DNA of 64,000 nt from contig CANTUZ010000004.1 of assembly GCA_947846985.1 (NCBI GenBank), forward strand, positions 77,713,159 to 77,777,158, in the 5' to 3' direction. The translations under genes and the position numbers were made by a program. The notes beneath the pieces are model-generated. The model was not told the origin of the DNA, searched no databases, and was given only the letters and a program-made list of their open reading frames with translations. Shown here piece by piece: positions 35,062-49,231 of this stretch (position 1 is the stretch's first letter; each line of letters begins with the position of its first letter). The DNA is from Fratercula arctica. Its lineage: Eukaryota > Chordata > Aves > Charadriiformes > Alcidae.

Positions 35062-36628
35062 GGCTAATAAACCAACATATTTTTAAAAAGTTATCAACAG
35101 ATGTTCACAGGTTCTCATACAAGCTGTTCCTGAACAATGATGACACAGAGGAATCCTGGTAGTTTGGAAGCTGGTGTCTTCTGTTAAAGTGAAAAATTGC
35201 AGACATTGGGCAACTCCCTCACTGCTTGAGCAAACACCAGCCTTCTTCACTTAGACATAACTATTTCCCATGGCTGTGCCAAGATGTGCAGTAATTCAGC
35301 AATATACATACTGCTTTATAACGCTAAGTTGAGATCACCAGAATCAATTCATTTGCAACTTGACTTGGATTTAAAGTGCATACACAGACAACAGTTGGCA
35401 GTCATAAAACGTACTAAATTGCTTTGGAATCTGCTCCGCTCTCTCTTACTCTTGACCTTCGGGTCGTACGTTGTTAAAAATCTTCCGAGTGATTTTGAAA
35501 ATGTGTTCTATTGTTAGACAATTCATTAAGTTAGTATAAAGGCACAAAAGACTGCTGGGAAGCGGCGGTGTCATTTTAAGCAATTTGTTCCACTTGTTGT
35601 AAAACCTTCTCCCACAATGTTAATATTAAAGATACAAAAAGAACAGGAATAAAGAGCGTTTATCTTTCCGTTCCTAAGGTGCTATCAAGTGTACATCAAA
35701 CTACAGCTACCGGCTTTGCTGCACGTATTTAGAAATGTGGTATATTCTCAATAGCAGAGCAAAGAATCAACCTTTAGCACAAGCGCTAAAGCAACTGATG
35801 CTCTTCTGAGGGCCCAAACATGTAGACACTGAAAATACACCATACAGATGGGCAGATATTTCCTGCTATGCAACTTTTTATGGCATCAGAAGAGTCACAG
35901 CTAAGCCAAGTGTAAAACTGCTAAAACTGGCAATGACAGAGGAAACAGCAGTGATAGGATATCCCACGTCTTTCTTCAGTTGGATTGGCTAAATCTATGA
36001 GCTCAAAAATGTTTGTTTTTTGTTTGTTTTGTTTTTTTTTTTTCCCAAAACAAAAATTCAGCTTATTTGGTGGAAATTCAACAGCCATTGTCATCAAATC
36101 AATCCCCTTACTACACAGGCATCGCTCTCACGACTTCGATGGCCTCTCTGATAGCGTCCTCCTCAGCTCTGTGCATGAGCCTTTGACGTATGAGATGGGT
36201 TTGCAGTGAAGTTCTTGTTAATTTGAAATTTGTTGAGGAGATTTTATATCTGGAGTTTCTGGAGTGGAAGGAAAGCTCCTGGCTACCAGAGTTCAACCGT
36301 ATTCCTATGGTTAGCACATCAGAGACCAATTTTCTGTAGGTGGAAATCGATTTGAACTGAATTTACAGATTTTGATTTCTTTTTGTTCCTCTGATGGGCA
36401 GTGGGTCAGCCAGGTGTTTCCAGTACTACGAAAAGACAGAGGGACATAATTCTACATCGGTAATGAGTGGTACAACCAGGATACTATGCTTTCTAGATTA
36501 AGAGCTGCTCTGAAAAATCTATAAGAGAAGATTCTGGAAACTGAATTTTCAAGAAATCAAAGGCCCAGGATGGGCGATATATTCCTAGTTTGGATTAAAA
36601 AAATAATGCATACTGAACCCTCTTTTTT

Positions 36629-36671
36629 AATCAAAGAACTTTCTTTGATTCAAAGGAATCGAATCAAAGAA
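36629..36671. repeat. Alternating inverted repeats (three arms)
   Basis: A 10-base arm AATCAAAGAA (36629-36638) is complemented by TTCTTTGATT (36641-36650) and again, as GAATCAAAGAA, by 36661-36671. The middle arm can pair with either neighbour, giving two mutually exclusive hairpins. Confidence 0.75.
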
Positions 36672-37288
36672 GTTGTACGAGGTGGCCTATTTCTTATTCT
36701 AACCGGATCTCACGAGATGGTTCTTTGGAAAGGGACAAAATAGGAGTTTAGAAAGAGGTTCGAGTTGCTTCTGTTCTCCGTTGTCCATCTCCGACACACT
36801 TTCAATCTAATCGTCCTTAAATAAAAGAGCAGTTGCCAAGAGGAAGATGTGCAAAATGCAGAATGCAAAAAGTCTCAAATGATTCACTTTCAGCATTTTC
36901 ACTAAACCAGTTTCCCCAGAGAATGGTTTACTCCAGTACAGCAGAGGAAGAGACAGGGGGCTATTTTCAGTGGTATCACTCTACATTCCTCAGTGACTCT
37001 TAATTTTCTTGGCAGTTCAAGCAGTCCAAAGGCTGGTCTCTAAATGACCCTACTAACACAAGTACTTCTACCATGAACCCATAGGCTTCCAAGGAGCAAA
37101 ATAATCTTGCTGCTTTTCCATAATGCGGCGTGATAGGTTCAGAGTAAGTGACATGTTTGGTTTTCTCCAGCTGGAATCCCCATTCTAGCAGCTTGCTGCC
37201 TGCCCCCTGCCGTATAGCTGACCTGGGGATTCCTGGGGGATCCTAAACCTGACTGGGACGCCTGAAGCTATGAATGTCACCCAACACA

Positions 37289-37330
37289 CTAGAATTAGCA
37301 TCTACTCTAGAATTAGCATCTACTAGAATT
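37289..37330. repeat. 18-bp tandem repeat, two copies plus partial third
   Basis: The unit 'ctagaattagcatctact' occupies 37289-37306 and again 37307-37324, with a partial third copy after it. The copies are identical, indicating a recent duplication. Confidence 0.9.
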
Positions 37331-40300
37331 AGAGTATAGCCTAATCAAATTAATTGCTCTCTAAAAGAGTATAGACAGTACTGCTCAGTCAGTTAGCTTT
37401 AGAATAATAATTATTTATAACAATAAAATGATAATGAAGAATAAGCTTACTTCATTTTCTCACAGTAAGAATTAAGTGGATTTGCCATTCTAAAAACTGC
37501 TGCAGAACCGACGCACATCAGGAAAATGCAATCCTGATTCATCCACCAGGACCTGCCTTCAGCGGTTCAGTTTCTCAGCAAGCTTGTGAGGCTGGACAAT
37601 TAACTTCTTAACGACCTCAAGGCCCCTGTGCCTTTACAACACCATCTTTTCTAATCACCACCATAAAGATGGCTGCCCTCGGTCTCCTAGGGAAGAAAGG
37701 AGGATGGGCAAGAACTAACGGCTCTTTCTTGTGCTACAATGGCTCTTGTTCATCCTACCCGTGAAAAGACTTGTCCCCTCATGCCTAATAATTGTGTGTG
37801 ATACATTTATTATTGAATAACAACAATCCACTTTATTATTACCTTGCTCTCCTCTACGAGTTATTACGATTTACATTTTTTTGGCAGATTTTTGTTGGAC
37901 TTATCAATGTAAATATTGCAAAAACTTATGCGATAATTACAAATTTTCTGCTTCTTCTGTATTCCTTTCAGTGGCAGAGCTGCTCAATTCCTCATATCCC
38001 AAGTATTTAGAATTCATCTTTGCAGGCAGCATGAAAGGGTTCACTACCCCATCTGGGGAGGATGGCAGGAAAAAGTTTTCTTTCTTTAGCAGCTGACATT
38101 TTTCCTCATTATTTTCTTTCTGCCTCCCAAGCATTGCTAGTTACACTGACTGTTGCCTGGCTTGGTTTCTTTACACCTTTAAGCTCCCCACCTTCAAACC
38201 CTTCAGGTTTTCTGGAAAAGGGCTGCACACCTCAGAATATCCTGCAGGGCTGGGGAGGACCACCAAAGTACAGCAGATATATGAGGGTGGGCTAGAAACA
38301 TAAAAGACACAAACCATCCTCTACTGTCAGTCATAGATTTCTTCATTAACTCTCCTTCTAAAAGAGGAAGGCTATTCTCCTTCTAGAAGAGCGAGAAGTG
38401 AAAAGTAAGAGTTTCTATGTCCGGTAAGAGACAGATGGCATAAACTTTCAAGAAAAGCAGATGCTTAAATAAGAAGTGGTGGGATAACCCCTTAGCCTGG
38501 CACCACAGTACCTCCAGAACTGAAAGGAGAGGTGACTGTAGCACCAGACTCGATAGTGACCTGGCGACACTATGTTGAGCTCAGGTCCCAGGTTAGACCT
38601 GTGTTCTTAAACTATCTCATGGCTGACACAGCTCTCCTTTCTGTGTGACCATGGCACCAATTTTCTGTTCCCAGACTTTCTGCCACCTTATTTACACCTC
38701 CAGACCATGATTCCTACCTTATACCATGAACGCTAGGCTACACTGGGACAAGCCCTAGTCCCGGAATTTTAATTTTTTATAGCTTTTACAATTCCAGAAA
38801 ACCAAAGCAGTACATGATACAAATGCTGACAAATAAACTCATTTAAAAAATTATTTTTGGCCGCTGTAAGACTGCAGTTTTCAGCTTTGTCACACGGTAT
38901 GAATGAAATTCCTCTTCCCACCCCACCCCCCTAATTAAACTGATTGGGAAATACTTGTACTTGACTCAAAGATTGCCACACTGGGAGACAAATGTGAAAA
39001 CTCACTGGAAATGCAAAGTAAACCCAAAATTTAAAAATCTACTTTAACCAAACTTTCACCACGAATTTGTATCAATTTAATATATTTTAAGCTGTTTTAA
39101 CGTATGTGAAGCTCATCCGCAATGAGCCAACTTTAATGTACCTATTTATCTTCGAATTACTTGATTTTCACTTCTTACATTAATTTCCCTTGGAGTGAAC
39201 AAAACCCAGTATTGGTGCACATGCTAGTTAGGTAGAACGGGAACAATCACAAGACCGGTAAGTCACGAAAGGCTGTGTGACAGGATTTCACTGAGGAATG
39301 ACCTGGTTCTCATTTTGTGTTTCGCCGCAGTCGTAACCACCGGTTTCCTTTATAGTGAAGTGTGCAACCTACGGTGGTACAACATCATCCAGAAAAATGC
39401 AGTGGACCGAAGTTCAATGGCATTTTTTGAATGTTTCACAAAGAATAATGTTGATTTTTTACTTTCCTTGAAAAATGTCAAGCATAAGCGAAAAAATTCA
39501 TAATTAAATATACTGTTAATATGATCCATTCCCAAACCAATAAACTTAATAAAAATTAAAAAAAAAAAAAAATCAACACAACTTTATCAGAAGATAGAAT
39601 TTCAATTGGGATCTGGATCCATGAAGGACATAATAAAAAGGAAAGATTAACGCATAGAGTTATAACAAGTTTCATCTCTTACTTTTCATCAAAATCCATT
39701 TGACTTGAGAGTTCAGTTTTCCCGGGATAATATTTTATGGCAACAAAGGAGTATGCAGCAGATGTGCTTGAATTGTTTGGATGTTAGATGTGGTTTATCA
39801 CCATCTTAATTTACAGTATTTCACACCAATAATAAGTGTTACAAGCCTGGTGATATATCAGGACATTTAACTCATTGCATCGACATTTTCCTGCTTATCG
39901 GAACAAAAAAGAAAATAAGAGTTTTATTAAACATCCAGATACTCACATAGATATATAAAAGTAACCCTTGTCTTTTTTTGTTTGGTTTGTTCTTAAATAT
40001 CCCAGAGATTACGAAATGAAAGACATACGCATCACTGGGGTCTGACCGCAATTTCATGCTGCAACTTTTGCTCCCATGTTGCAAAAGTGGCTTTATGAAA
40101 AAGAATGCGCGCTGAGGGCAAAAATAACACCAGAGAATTAACTTGGGTGTGATACTGTTTGTAGCCCAGCCCCTTTGGATTCTAAATCCTTCATGCACAA
40201 TAACATCCAGATTTTGTGCAGTATGGCAAAGAGACGAAAACACAAACAAAAAACCTCCTAGCAAGAGCACCACCTTTATGAAGGCTACCTTTCATCAACA

Positions 40301-41839
40301 TTTTCAAATGTTTGTACGCCTGGCTTTTTGCAGGCAGCAGAGTATGTATCACTCATAGAGGACGTACGTGCTTTTACAGTGTGAACAGAGGAAAGAATGA
40401 AGACGTACTGTGAACTTTATGAGTTAGTAAATTCTTTAGAAGAGTATTTTCTCTTGTCTTTAACAAGGCATATCCGCTGTATTTTAAAGTTACATTAGTA
40501 CAAATAAACGCAACGCACGCACACGATTCGCTTTCTCCATGCTTCTACACTTTGGAAAAGTCTTGGAGACTTGGCCGGCCTTGCAACAGCCTTGTTCGTG
40601 GGCGCAGATGAAGTGGGAAGCTTCGCTTGTGTATGCTGCCTGGCGTACCCACCTCCTCCAGAGAATAAAGGCAACTGCCAGAAGTGCCGGGCTACTGCTC
40701 TTCCCCCAGCGACATGGATGCTCCTACACAGCCTCCCTAAAGTTGGATGAAGAAGAATATCCTCACATTGTTAATCTAAGCAATTACCTCGGCTTTCATG
40801 GCGTAATTGGTGTTTGTATTGATCATCTAAGCAGGAAAATTGTGAATTGCATGTCGGAAAATGGATAAAGTCAGTCTCTCCTACCTTTCGCACTGCCCAG
40901 CCTATGGAGTTATTCTATTGCTCTAGGATACCCTGCAAGGACCAGCAGGAGAATATATTAGTCTGAGGATGTAGAAATGATAGAGTTACAGCTGACTTGA
41001 TATCAACTGTAGTTAAAAACATTATATGAACAGCTGTCCCAATAGGAAATCATGTTTTTTGCAAAACAAAAGAACTTTGCTGTTCCCCCCCGGCTTCCAA
41101 AACCAGCAGCTGGTTAGGATTTCCACTTAGTCTCATCCATAAAACAAAAGCCTGATAGCACGGGTTCACAGTACGGTCTTGGCTTGGGGAAAAGAGTGGC
41201 ATGAGATATTTAAACACCAAGTTTGTCGCATTCATTTAAACAAGGAAGGCTATGGGAAAACATCATTAAGCGGTGACTGTCACGAACTTCGCTTTCTGCA
41301 CACTGCCGCAGTAATGCAAGTAGAGAATTTCCCACATTTGGTAACCCACCAGGAAGCAGAAATAAATCACCTACAACAAATGTTTAATGTGCTTGATATA
41401 CCATGCTGGTCAATGAGGTGAGGAGTAATGAAAACAAAAAGTCTTATTTGCAAGAGATGAAGATTTGGATTTGGAAGCACAAATTATTTAAGCCTTAAAA
41501 CTGCAGAAGTGCGATAAGAAAAAAAAAACCTTTCTGAAGATCACATTCCTAATTACTGTCTGACCACAAAGCTTGTTCTGCTCTTCCAAAAACTGTGACC
41601 ATGACGGAACAAGCTCCTCCAAGATTTTAACAATGTACCCTTTATAAATGGAACTAAAAATGCCGTGATGGGTGTAACGGGCAGACCTTTGCTAGTGGGG
41701 GTCTGCAGAATACCATGTGTGGGAGGAAGGTCAGGGATCCTCTGCTCCAGGCACCAGTGGTTCCTGCCAGCTCCGTCATGGACAAAACCCACCTACTGCA
41801 TGTCAAAGCTGGATCCCATCATGGGAGCATATGGCATCT

Positions 41840-42335
41840 CTGTGAAAACATGTTGAAGAAAGGGTGGTAACTTCTAGGGGCAGGAGACACCCAAGGAGGG
41901 AAAGACACATGGAAGATGACCTGGGATGAGGTGCACCTCTACGGGGAGCCGTGTCCCATGGAGGAAACCCTGCTGGAGCAGGCAGATGGCACACCAAGGA
42001 TCTGCAGCTGGCAGAATTTGTGCCAAAGCAGGTGAAAGGAGGAACAAGCAAAGAGCGGCAAAAGGAAGGAGCTGTTGCACACTGACCCCAGTGTCCGGGA
42101 CTACCCATCACACCACCGAAGGGACCGAGGGCAACGTACGGTGTGAGGCTCTGGAGAGGAGGAAGGGGAAGGAGAGGTGTCAGGAGTGAAGGTGTTTTCT
42201 CTAAGTTTTTGTTTGTCTTATTTCTTTCTCAATACTGGAATTAGTAATTAAAAGCTTATACTAATTAGCAATAAATTAAGTGAATTTCCTTAACTCAAGA
42301 CTGTTTTAGCCGGTGATAAATGCTCACCGCAAGAA
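41840..42335 (+). mobile_element. Eroded LTR of an endogenous retrovirus (ERVL-like)
   Basis: GC-richer block whose right half follows a common avian LTR: 'gtgtcccatggaggaaaccctgctggagcagg' (41948-41980), the G/A-rich zone 'gaggaggaaggggaagg', and the 'gaaggtgttttctctaag' motif (42188-42206). It then has an AATAAA signal (42270-42275) and 'gactgttttagccggtgat'. The element stops soon after, lacking the final U5 part, so it is 3'-truncated. No internal retroviral genes are seen. The left end may extend to about 41660, where the texture is similar. Confidence 0.65.
42270..42275 (+). promoter_or_regulatory. Polyadenylation signal in eroded LTR
   Basis: AATAAA in the position expected for the R region of this LTR group, just before the 'gactgtttt' motif. 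Confidence 0.5.
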
Positions 42336-42860
42336 AATAAAATTCATTTTGAGTATGCAAAAGAGGATTCAGAATCATACATTTCTTTAACTTTCCACTG
42401 TTTTCAGATCACACAAAATTAAAATTGACAAAGTATTCATATATTTGTATGAAAACAAACGATTCGGGAAAACAGCCACAGTTGGTTAGATAATGGAGAT
42501 CTGTAAGAATACAAATACTTCTATTTTTTCACATTTGTGGTTTGAGATTAAGGAAAACTGTAATTGTTTCCACACCTCCCATGCTGATATTTGTGAAACG
42601 GATGACTTGTTTTTAATTTTTGAAATAAAAATTGAATTGTTACCCATTTTATAATAAATTACATATTATATTTTTAACAAATGCACGGTGAAATGGATTA
42701 GCCTACCTGTTAACTTGCGCTGAGTCATCTATAAGGCCTTTAGTAAAACTGAAGTAAATGTCACTGTGTAGAAATAATATTATTTGGTCTGCTGTTTAAA
42801 AGTGACTTGTCTGTGAGATACGTTCAGTGTCTGAACACTTAATGTGGTGTTGATGATTAA

Positions 42861-42922
42861 GGTAGATCCTGCCATGTAGACAAATGTCTAAGGTAGATCA
42901 TACCATATCGCCAAATGTCTAA
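42861..42922. repeat. 31-bp tandem duplication, two diverged copies
   Basis: 'ggtagatc...caaatgtctaa' at 42861-42891 is repeated at 42892-42922 with a handful of mismatches in the middle. Head-to-tail with no spacer. Confidence 0.85.
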
Positions 42923-45177
42923 GTCAGTGCCCAGGAGTTGGAGCAGGGGAGTTTTAGCAGCTTCTCTGAGACAGAGATACGGTTAATATCCTGAAAGGAA
43001 AGTCCTGAAGAGCAGGGGTTAAGAAAGCAAAATGTTAATTTGAGATGAGGGATTGCAGAGAGGAGACAGCCAGAAGATCTTCAAGCTCACCAAGGCATCA
43101 AATCCTCAGTCTTGGTGAAGAATTTATCATTAGAGGATAGAAACAGAAAGACGCAGGTCTGGGGACCTCTCATTTAATCTTCAGCCTTTCAGGAGGCTGG
43201 CATCCATTGCTTAGCTTCAGATAACACGGGAATCAATATAGGGCTATATTAAGAGATGGAACAAGATAATGCATGTTATTACCTTAGCAATTATAAGGGA
43301 CAACTGTTGGGCAGAATTACCCACCTCACCTTAATTATAGTAAAAGGAAATAAGATGCCCAAGAAATGTTAGAGATGAAAAGACTATCAGAAATCAGCTT
43401 GTCTTTCAAAAGAGAAGAAGCAAAAAGCCAGCTGTTGCAAAATAGCCAATAGATGAATTTGATTTCTGACTTGGACAACTTTATATTGCCTTTGGGATAT
43501 ATGCATTACCTTGGGATAATTTAATTTAATAATGTATTAGGATAATTTTATATTAGCGATAGGGTTTCTGAACTGAGACCGTGTTCATTTGGCATTTAAC
43601 CTGTTTTCATGAGAAAATTTCTGATCTGCCAAATTTCTGATCTGCCAGCAAGCTTCTCTGAAACTTACTTTCTGAATTTAGTTAAGACATTCCCTTATGG
43701 CTTCCTTTGCTATTAGCAGTCTTAGAATAAATTTTCACAGTTTTAAACGTGAACACCTACTCCACCTCCTGTTTTTGTTTCCCTTACTATCCCCCTAACC
43801 CTAAAATGCATTAGTTCCATGCAATCTAACACACGAATCTTCCACATCATATCTCCATTACGTTTATCTTTATTTGTGCATCACAATGCCTGTTTAAAGT
43901 AAAAATTGATTTTTAAAAAAATCAGTTATCAGGAGAGTCTACTCTCTGTGAATTTTCTTGATTCCCAGGTGCCATCTGAGAGGCCAAAAGGGGACTTAAA
44001 AAGTAAAACATTTCACGGTTCTTAAGACAGCACCTACTAAAAGAGACTTTTCATCATCTAAACGTAAATAAGATGTAATGGCCAATGGCAGTTAAAAAGA
44101 GGTATCAGTAAACCAGACGGCAGAATGAACAGCAGGACCATGTGTTGTGGTCTCAGGGCAAAAATATGAGCTGTCCCTGCAAAAGTGTTTTAGCCAGAAA
44201 AATTGCTGGGTTAAGCACAAGCCTAAATAGATGATGGCGTCAAATATTCAACAGATCAACAGAGGTGCTCCTTTTGGCTTTTAGATGCATAAAAATATAC
44301 CGCGTTTAGGTATATGTTCTTTTTTTTAAATTACCTCCATGGTACAGAATTTCACAGGAAAGGTAATATACTTCCGTACGTGGCTTAAAATAAAATTAAT
44401 AAGCTCAAGCTAGTATACAGGGTCTATCAGCTTGTCGAAAGATCGACTTAAGGGCCTGTCTAAACTCTCAGACAGGACGCCTCTCCAAGAAGTATGATGG
44501 GTGCAACCTAGACAGGGTGTGATTAAAGATTCAAAGAAATTCAAAGGAAGGCCCCGGTTCCTCCTGGAAATTCCTTCATATAATGATATATTTGACTTTT
44601 CAGTCAAATTCCTAAATGCCGAACAAACCTACAGTCATGTTCTGCTGTCTCCTACTCATTCAAGCAGCCTGGTCATTAACTGGGGAGAACTGGAACCAGA
44701 GGAGTTTCCTGATCTCAGTTAGAACAGTGAGCATAACAAACTGCATCCCTGAACAATTTTCATTCCCAAATGCTGAGACAGAAAGAAATGTACGATGACC
44801 AGTAAAAGAAAGCTGCATGTGGTGACGAATTCTAGTGTTTAAAAAGGAAAAGAAAACAATGGTTTAAAATACTTTCCAGCTGGCTGTGGCTTCGTTGCAA
44901 AGAATGCAGTTTGCTACAACATTCTACAGTACAAAATAGTGAGTTACATGCAATTTTTGTGATTTCTTAGGGAAAAACCAGGTTCTTAAAGTGTTTTTTG
45001 TACTTCACATATGCATTTCTTTGTCTTCCCTTGCACTGGTTTTTGAAGGATTGACTCTCTTTTGTGCAATATGGTTGGTAATTGGTGAACTTTCCAGCAC
45101 AAGCCTTTGCATGGATTTTTTTTAAAGCAATACTGTTTTTCAAAAATCTTGCAATCTTAATAAATAATAAAAAAATC

Positions 45178-45203
45178 TTAATATCTTGCGATCAAGATAT
45201 TAA
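45178..45203. repeat. Perfect 11-bp inverted repeat, 4-base loop
   Basis: TTAATATCTTG (45178-45188), loop CGAT, CAAGATATTAA (45193-45203). No T-run follows and this is not bacterial DNA, so it is not a terminator. Confidence 0.85.
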
Positions 45204-48200
45204 CACCTCATGATATGTTTTGAATTACTACAAAACAATGCAACTGTACGCAATAAACATTTTCAAAGTACTGTTATTAACTGTACTTGACACTGAATTC
45301 TTACTTTCCGTTATAGACTGTCAACTCACACATAGCAGCTAAAAAAAAATTCCTAAGAGACTTCCCTGAGCATTTTCCTACTTCAGCTTTCCCCCAAAAC
45401 CTTAATGTTTACATTTCCATGATTTTTTTCACACTTCCCAGATGTCATTACCTTATAAAATGTTAATCTTTAAATTCGGCTTAGAGCTTCCGGAACAACT
45501 AAACCTACAAATAAATTTTTCTTAATTTGCAATACTTGATTTTTTACATCTAAAATATTAAATAAAGAATAACATAGTACTGAAAATTCCTCTACCACAT
45601 TTTTTAAAGATATCTTTAAACTCTCCTCTCTTTCTTCTCTCTCTTTCCAATCCTTACCCAGGCTGGCAACCAGAATTCCCATTTGCTTAGAAGCCTGAGA
45701 GACTGTAAGAGTCTTCTGGGGGAAGAGTGTGAGGATTACTACTAGATAAACTAAAGCTGGAAATCAAGTTTGAATCTACTTTTTTCCTCTTTTTTTTTGC
45801 ATGAAATCAGCTGAATCTATCAGTTAAGATAGACTGCATCAGTCTATCAGGTAGTCACCCAGGGCTTAATCCGAACGGAGTCATTTTACAGTCCTGCTTT
45901 TGGCTGAGATAGTGATTCCGTTCACACCCAGATGGCCGGCACGTTGAAAATCAGTTCGAAAGGTGAATTGCAGAGTTTAGGAAGTGAGGAACAATGCAAA
46001 CTCTCTAACACCCACTGGCTTTAAAGAATACTTTCTTCATGCCGTCCATGTCTAATGCAGAACCTACTAAATTCACTGGCCAGAGTATGTTTTTCTGCAC
46101 ATGTACGTGCTTATTCGGGCCAATATACACACGGTGGATTATTTATTTATTAATGCAGACATACATGTTAATGCGTCCCATAGAAAAAGTGACAATAAAT
46201 AAAATCAAAATGCCACTGGTCTGATTTTTAAGAGCAGAATACCTAGAAGTATCTAGGAATATTTCTAAATCAGAGGTTAGAAAACAGCTAATTCAATATA
46301 AGACATATAAATGCTGATCAGCTAGCCAGGAAAAAAAAAAAAAAGTCCTATCCTGAAAATGGACTCTATTTTGTCTCACTTTGAACTGAAGAGTAAACCG
46401 GCATGGAGTACTGCATGTAAAAGCCATTTAGGTACAATCAAAAGTCATTTTCATCAGCACAGATGCCCCAAATTGACCACCGTAATGTGGTGGATTAAAT
46501 GGGTCTTGGAATTAATCACGTATGAAAGAAGTTCTCTTGAATGGTGGAATCATATGGGACCTCCACCTGCTGAGATGTTACCGATGGACTATCTGAACAG
46601 CTTTCTAAAATGCTGAAAATAAGCCTTTGTCTTGTAAGATTTTTCACTCAGAATTTGACGAATGCAGGCAAATAGGGCAAGGACTACTAACTGTATGCAA
46701 TTAAATATCTTAAAAGACAAATAGTTCTGGCACAGCACAGTCTGTTCAGTCAAAATGAAGAGTTTTTAGTAATTTCTAATCTCAGTGACAAAAGATTTGA
46801 TTCTATAACATACTGCAAATGAAAAGAAGAACACAAAAGAGAACCGTCAGGAAGAGGTGGTAAGGGGTACCGTCGTGTTTTCCTCTCTGCTTTTCTCAAA
46901 CTGCAAAATCTATTCAAGCTGGGGGACTGGAAAGCAAATGTCATGTTTGCAAAACAAAAGAGGAAAACATCACCAGATTCATAGGGCATATGAATAAATT
47001 TAAATCTATTTGATCTTCTGGGCAAAATCTATAGCGAGCTAATGTAACTTCCAAGGTGGGTTGAAGAAACGTATCAGTATGGTAAAGCGTCAATACAGAA
47101 CCCATGAGCGTTGGTCATTAGGGGCAACAGCATGGAGGGCACTTAAAAATATGAGCTTGGGTACACAGAATTTGCTTAAAAATGTGAATATAAAGGGGAA
47201 CAATGCAATCATAATTTTAAGAAGCGCCCCTGTCTAGGTGAGATTCAATATGTATTAGATATAAGTACACAGAGACAGAAGAATATTGCAAATGTGATAA
47301 CTGTTAGTTTAGTTTTGGACGGTTTACTTTACATATTTAGGATTTTTTTCTGAAATTAAGCTAAATGGCACACATGACTTAGCTGCAAATTGTTTGCCAC
47401 CTCTCCTTTTTTTCATGAGGCCACTAGCATGCCTCCCTGACCAGCTGTGCAGTGACACCTCTCTGCAACGTCTCATGTTTCCAGAGGATTCAGGAAGTTT
47501 CCTTCTCCCCATACATGTTTCCCTGGAGTTAAGACCTTTAATTTTAATCAATCCTTTATAAATTTTCCGGAATAAATGAGAGCAGAGCCCAGGTGATTTT
47601 TATGCTTCCTCTAAGGCTTTGAAAACTGTACCTTGGCTGTGTTGGGAAAACAACTATCACCTACACCAGGGAACCTGACCCAATGCCAGCCAGAAAATTT
47701 CTAAGAATGGAACTGGTTGTCAAAACCATAAAAGAGGCCAACAACTGGGGCAACCATCTGGCAAGGACTTAAATCCTCTCTCTCCTTAAAATCAGACCAA
47801 ACACCTCAATTGAGTACTACACCCATTAAGGCAATCGGTTTTTCCTTTTTATCATGATATTAACTATTCCTATGAAATAGAACAGTTTCAACATGAATAG
47901 ATGGAAAAAGATCATCCCTCAAATAATGAAGAACTGTTGCTTAAGGCATTCCCAATAGGTTTAAATTCCTGATTTCATCTTCTGTAGGGAGATCTGGAAT
48001 ATACCTCATTAGAGTTATTCAGAAAGCAAAATGTAAAGCGACAGACTTTGAGATACTGACCATGAAACATAATATAAAATCAGGTGTAACGTGTTAGACC
48101 AACGCTTGACCTAGCCTAACATTCTGCCTCCAGTAGCGACCATTAATAGACACTTCTGGAAGAGCATAAAAATAGGACGGATGTATTGAAATACTTTTCC

Positions 48201-49096
48201 AGAAGACTGGTTTAGCCTCCAGCAATTTATTGGCCAGGCTCTCCCCAAGCAGGAGGGGATGATTTCCGTGGGCCAAACTTTTCCCATTCCATGTCTTTTT
48301 TTAGAGCTGGAAATTTTTTACTTTCCTTGTAACGGAAAAAATTTCTGAGGTCTACAGGAGGAAGAATTTTCCAATAGGTTCGAGCAAGGTTGAGGCTTTC
48401 ACATTTGGGAGATGTTGGCATCTATTTTACATATTTGGCAAGCTAAATTTAAGAAGCGTATGCAATGTCCTAGTCTTCCATGAATATTTATTTACAGGAG
48501 CAAAGCTGAGATCTTCCAGCTGGACAACCCTTGTCATCTTTGTAAAGGAATCCTGTCTGAATTTTCCTCTTCATTGTAAGTAAAAACCTCTCTCCCTACA
48601 AGGGAAGAGGACACAATGTAATAATTTCAGTAATGCTGCCTTTTATTAATCTTTTCTGCGAGAGAGAATAAGCAAGCCCTAAATATCTCAAACTAGATTA
48701 TTTAACCTTCTTTTAACAGCAGACAATTTCCTGCCACAGTCAACGTCCAGTGAGAAAACCAAGATTATTCATATATGCAAAGGCAAACCCTTACTTCACA
48801 ATCAGAACTTTACCATTTTGTTAGGGGAAATTAAAGCAAAATAGATTTGCGTAAATTAATTTTGTATTCTGCTACCAACTTGGAAATCTCCATAAGGCCT
48901 TGAACAGCTCTAGATCAGATAAGAAAAGAAGATTATCTAAACCACAGAGGGAAATCACATATTTTAAGAGACTCAGCTTTAATCAACTAATTCAAAGTTA
49001 GATTTTATTAAACCTTGTTAATTTTTTTCAGATCAAATCCCCCTAACAAGTAGAAAAGAGCTATTGCACTTAATGTCTGAGTACACAGTGTAACTG

Positions 49097-49186
49097 CAAT
49101 AGAAGCAGAATAATTCTACAGATTGTAAAAATTGTATATTTCAATAGAAGCAGAATAATTCTACAGCTTGTAAAAATTGTATATTT
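49097..49186. repeat. 45-bp tandem duplication, nearly identical copies
   Basis: Positions 49097-49141 and 49142-49186 are head-to-tail copies differing at one base (a versus c in 'ctacag(a/c)ttgtaaa'). The high identity indicates recent replication slippage or unequal exchange. Confidence 0.95.
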
Positions 49187-49231
49187 CAAAGAATGCTTTC
49201 AATATCACCCGAGAATAGCTTAGAATTAATC

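Larger units (their letters stand above)
32537..41839. other. AT-rich unique DNA, no gene seen
   Basis: No gene is supported over this 9-kb stretch. It holds an A23 run (35039-35061), a T-rich run (36009-36043), small inverted repeats (36629-36671), an 18-bp tandem repeat (37289-37330) and an A16 run near 39556. Frames at 40539-40868 and 41179-41421 are unrecognised. The less AT-rich patch 33180-33480 has one CR1-like phrase but no further support. The stretch 41660-41840 may be the eroded 5' part of the next LTR. Confidence 0.55.

Noticed and set aside
40539..41421. Open frames of 109 and 80 codons
   Set aside because: Mixed composition but no recognisable domain; 'gaggtgaggag' at the end of the second is only a chance donor.
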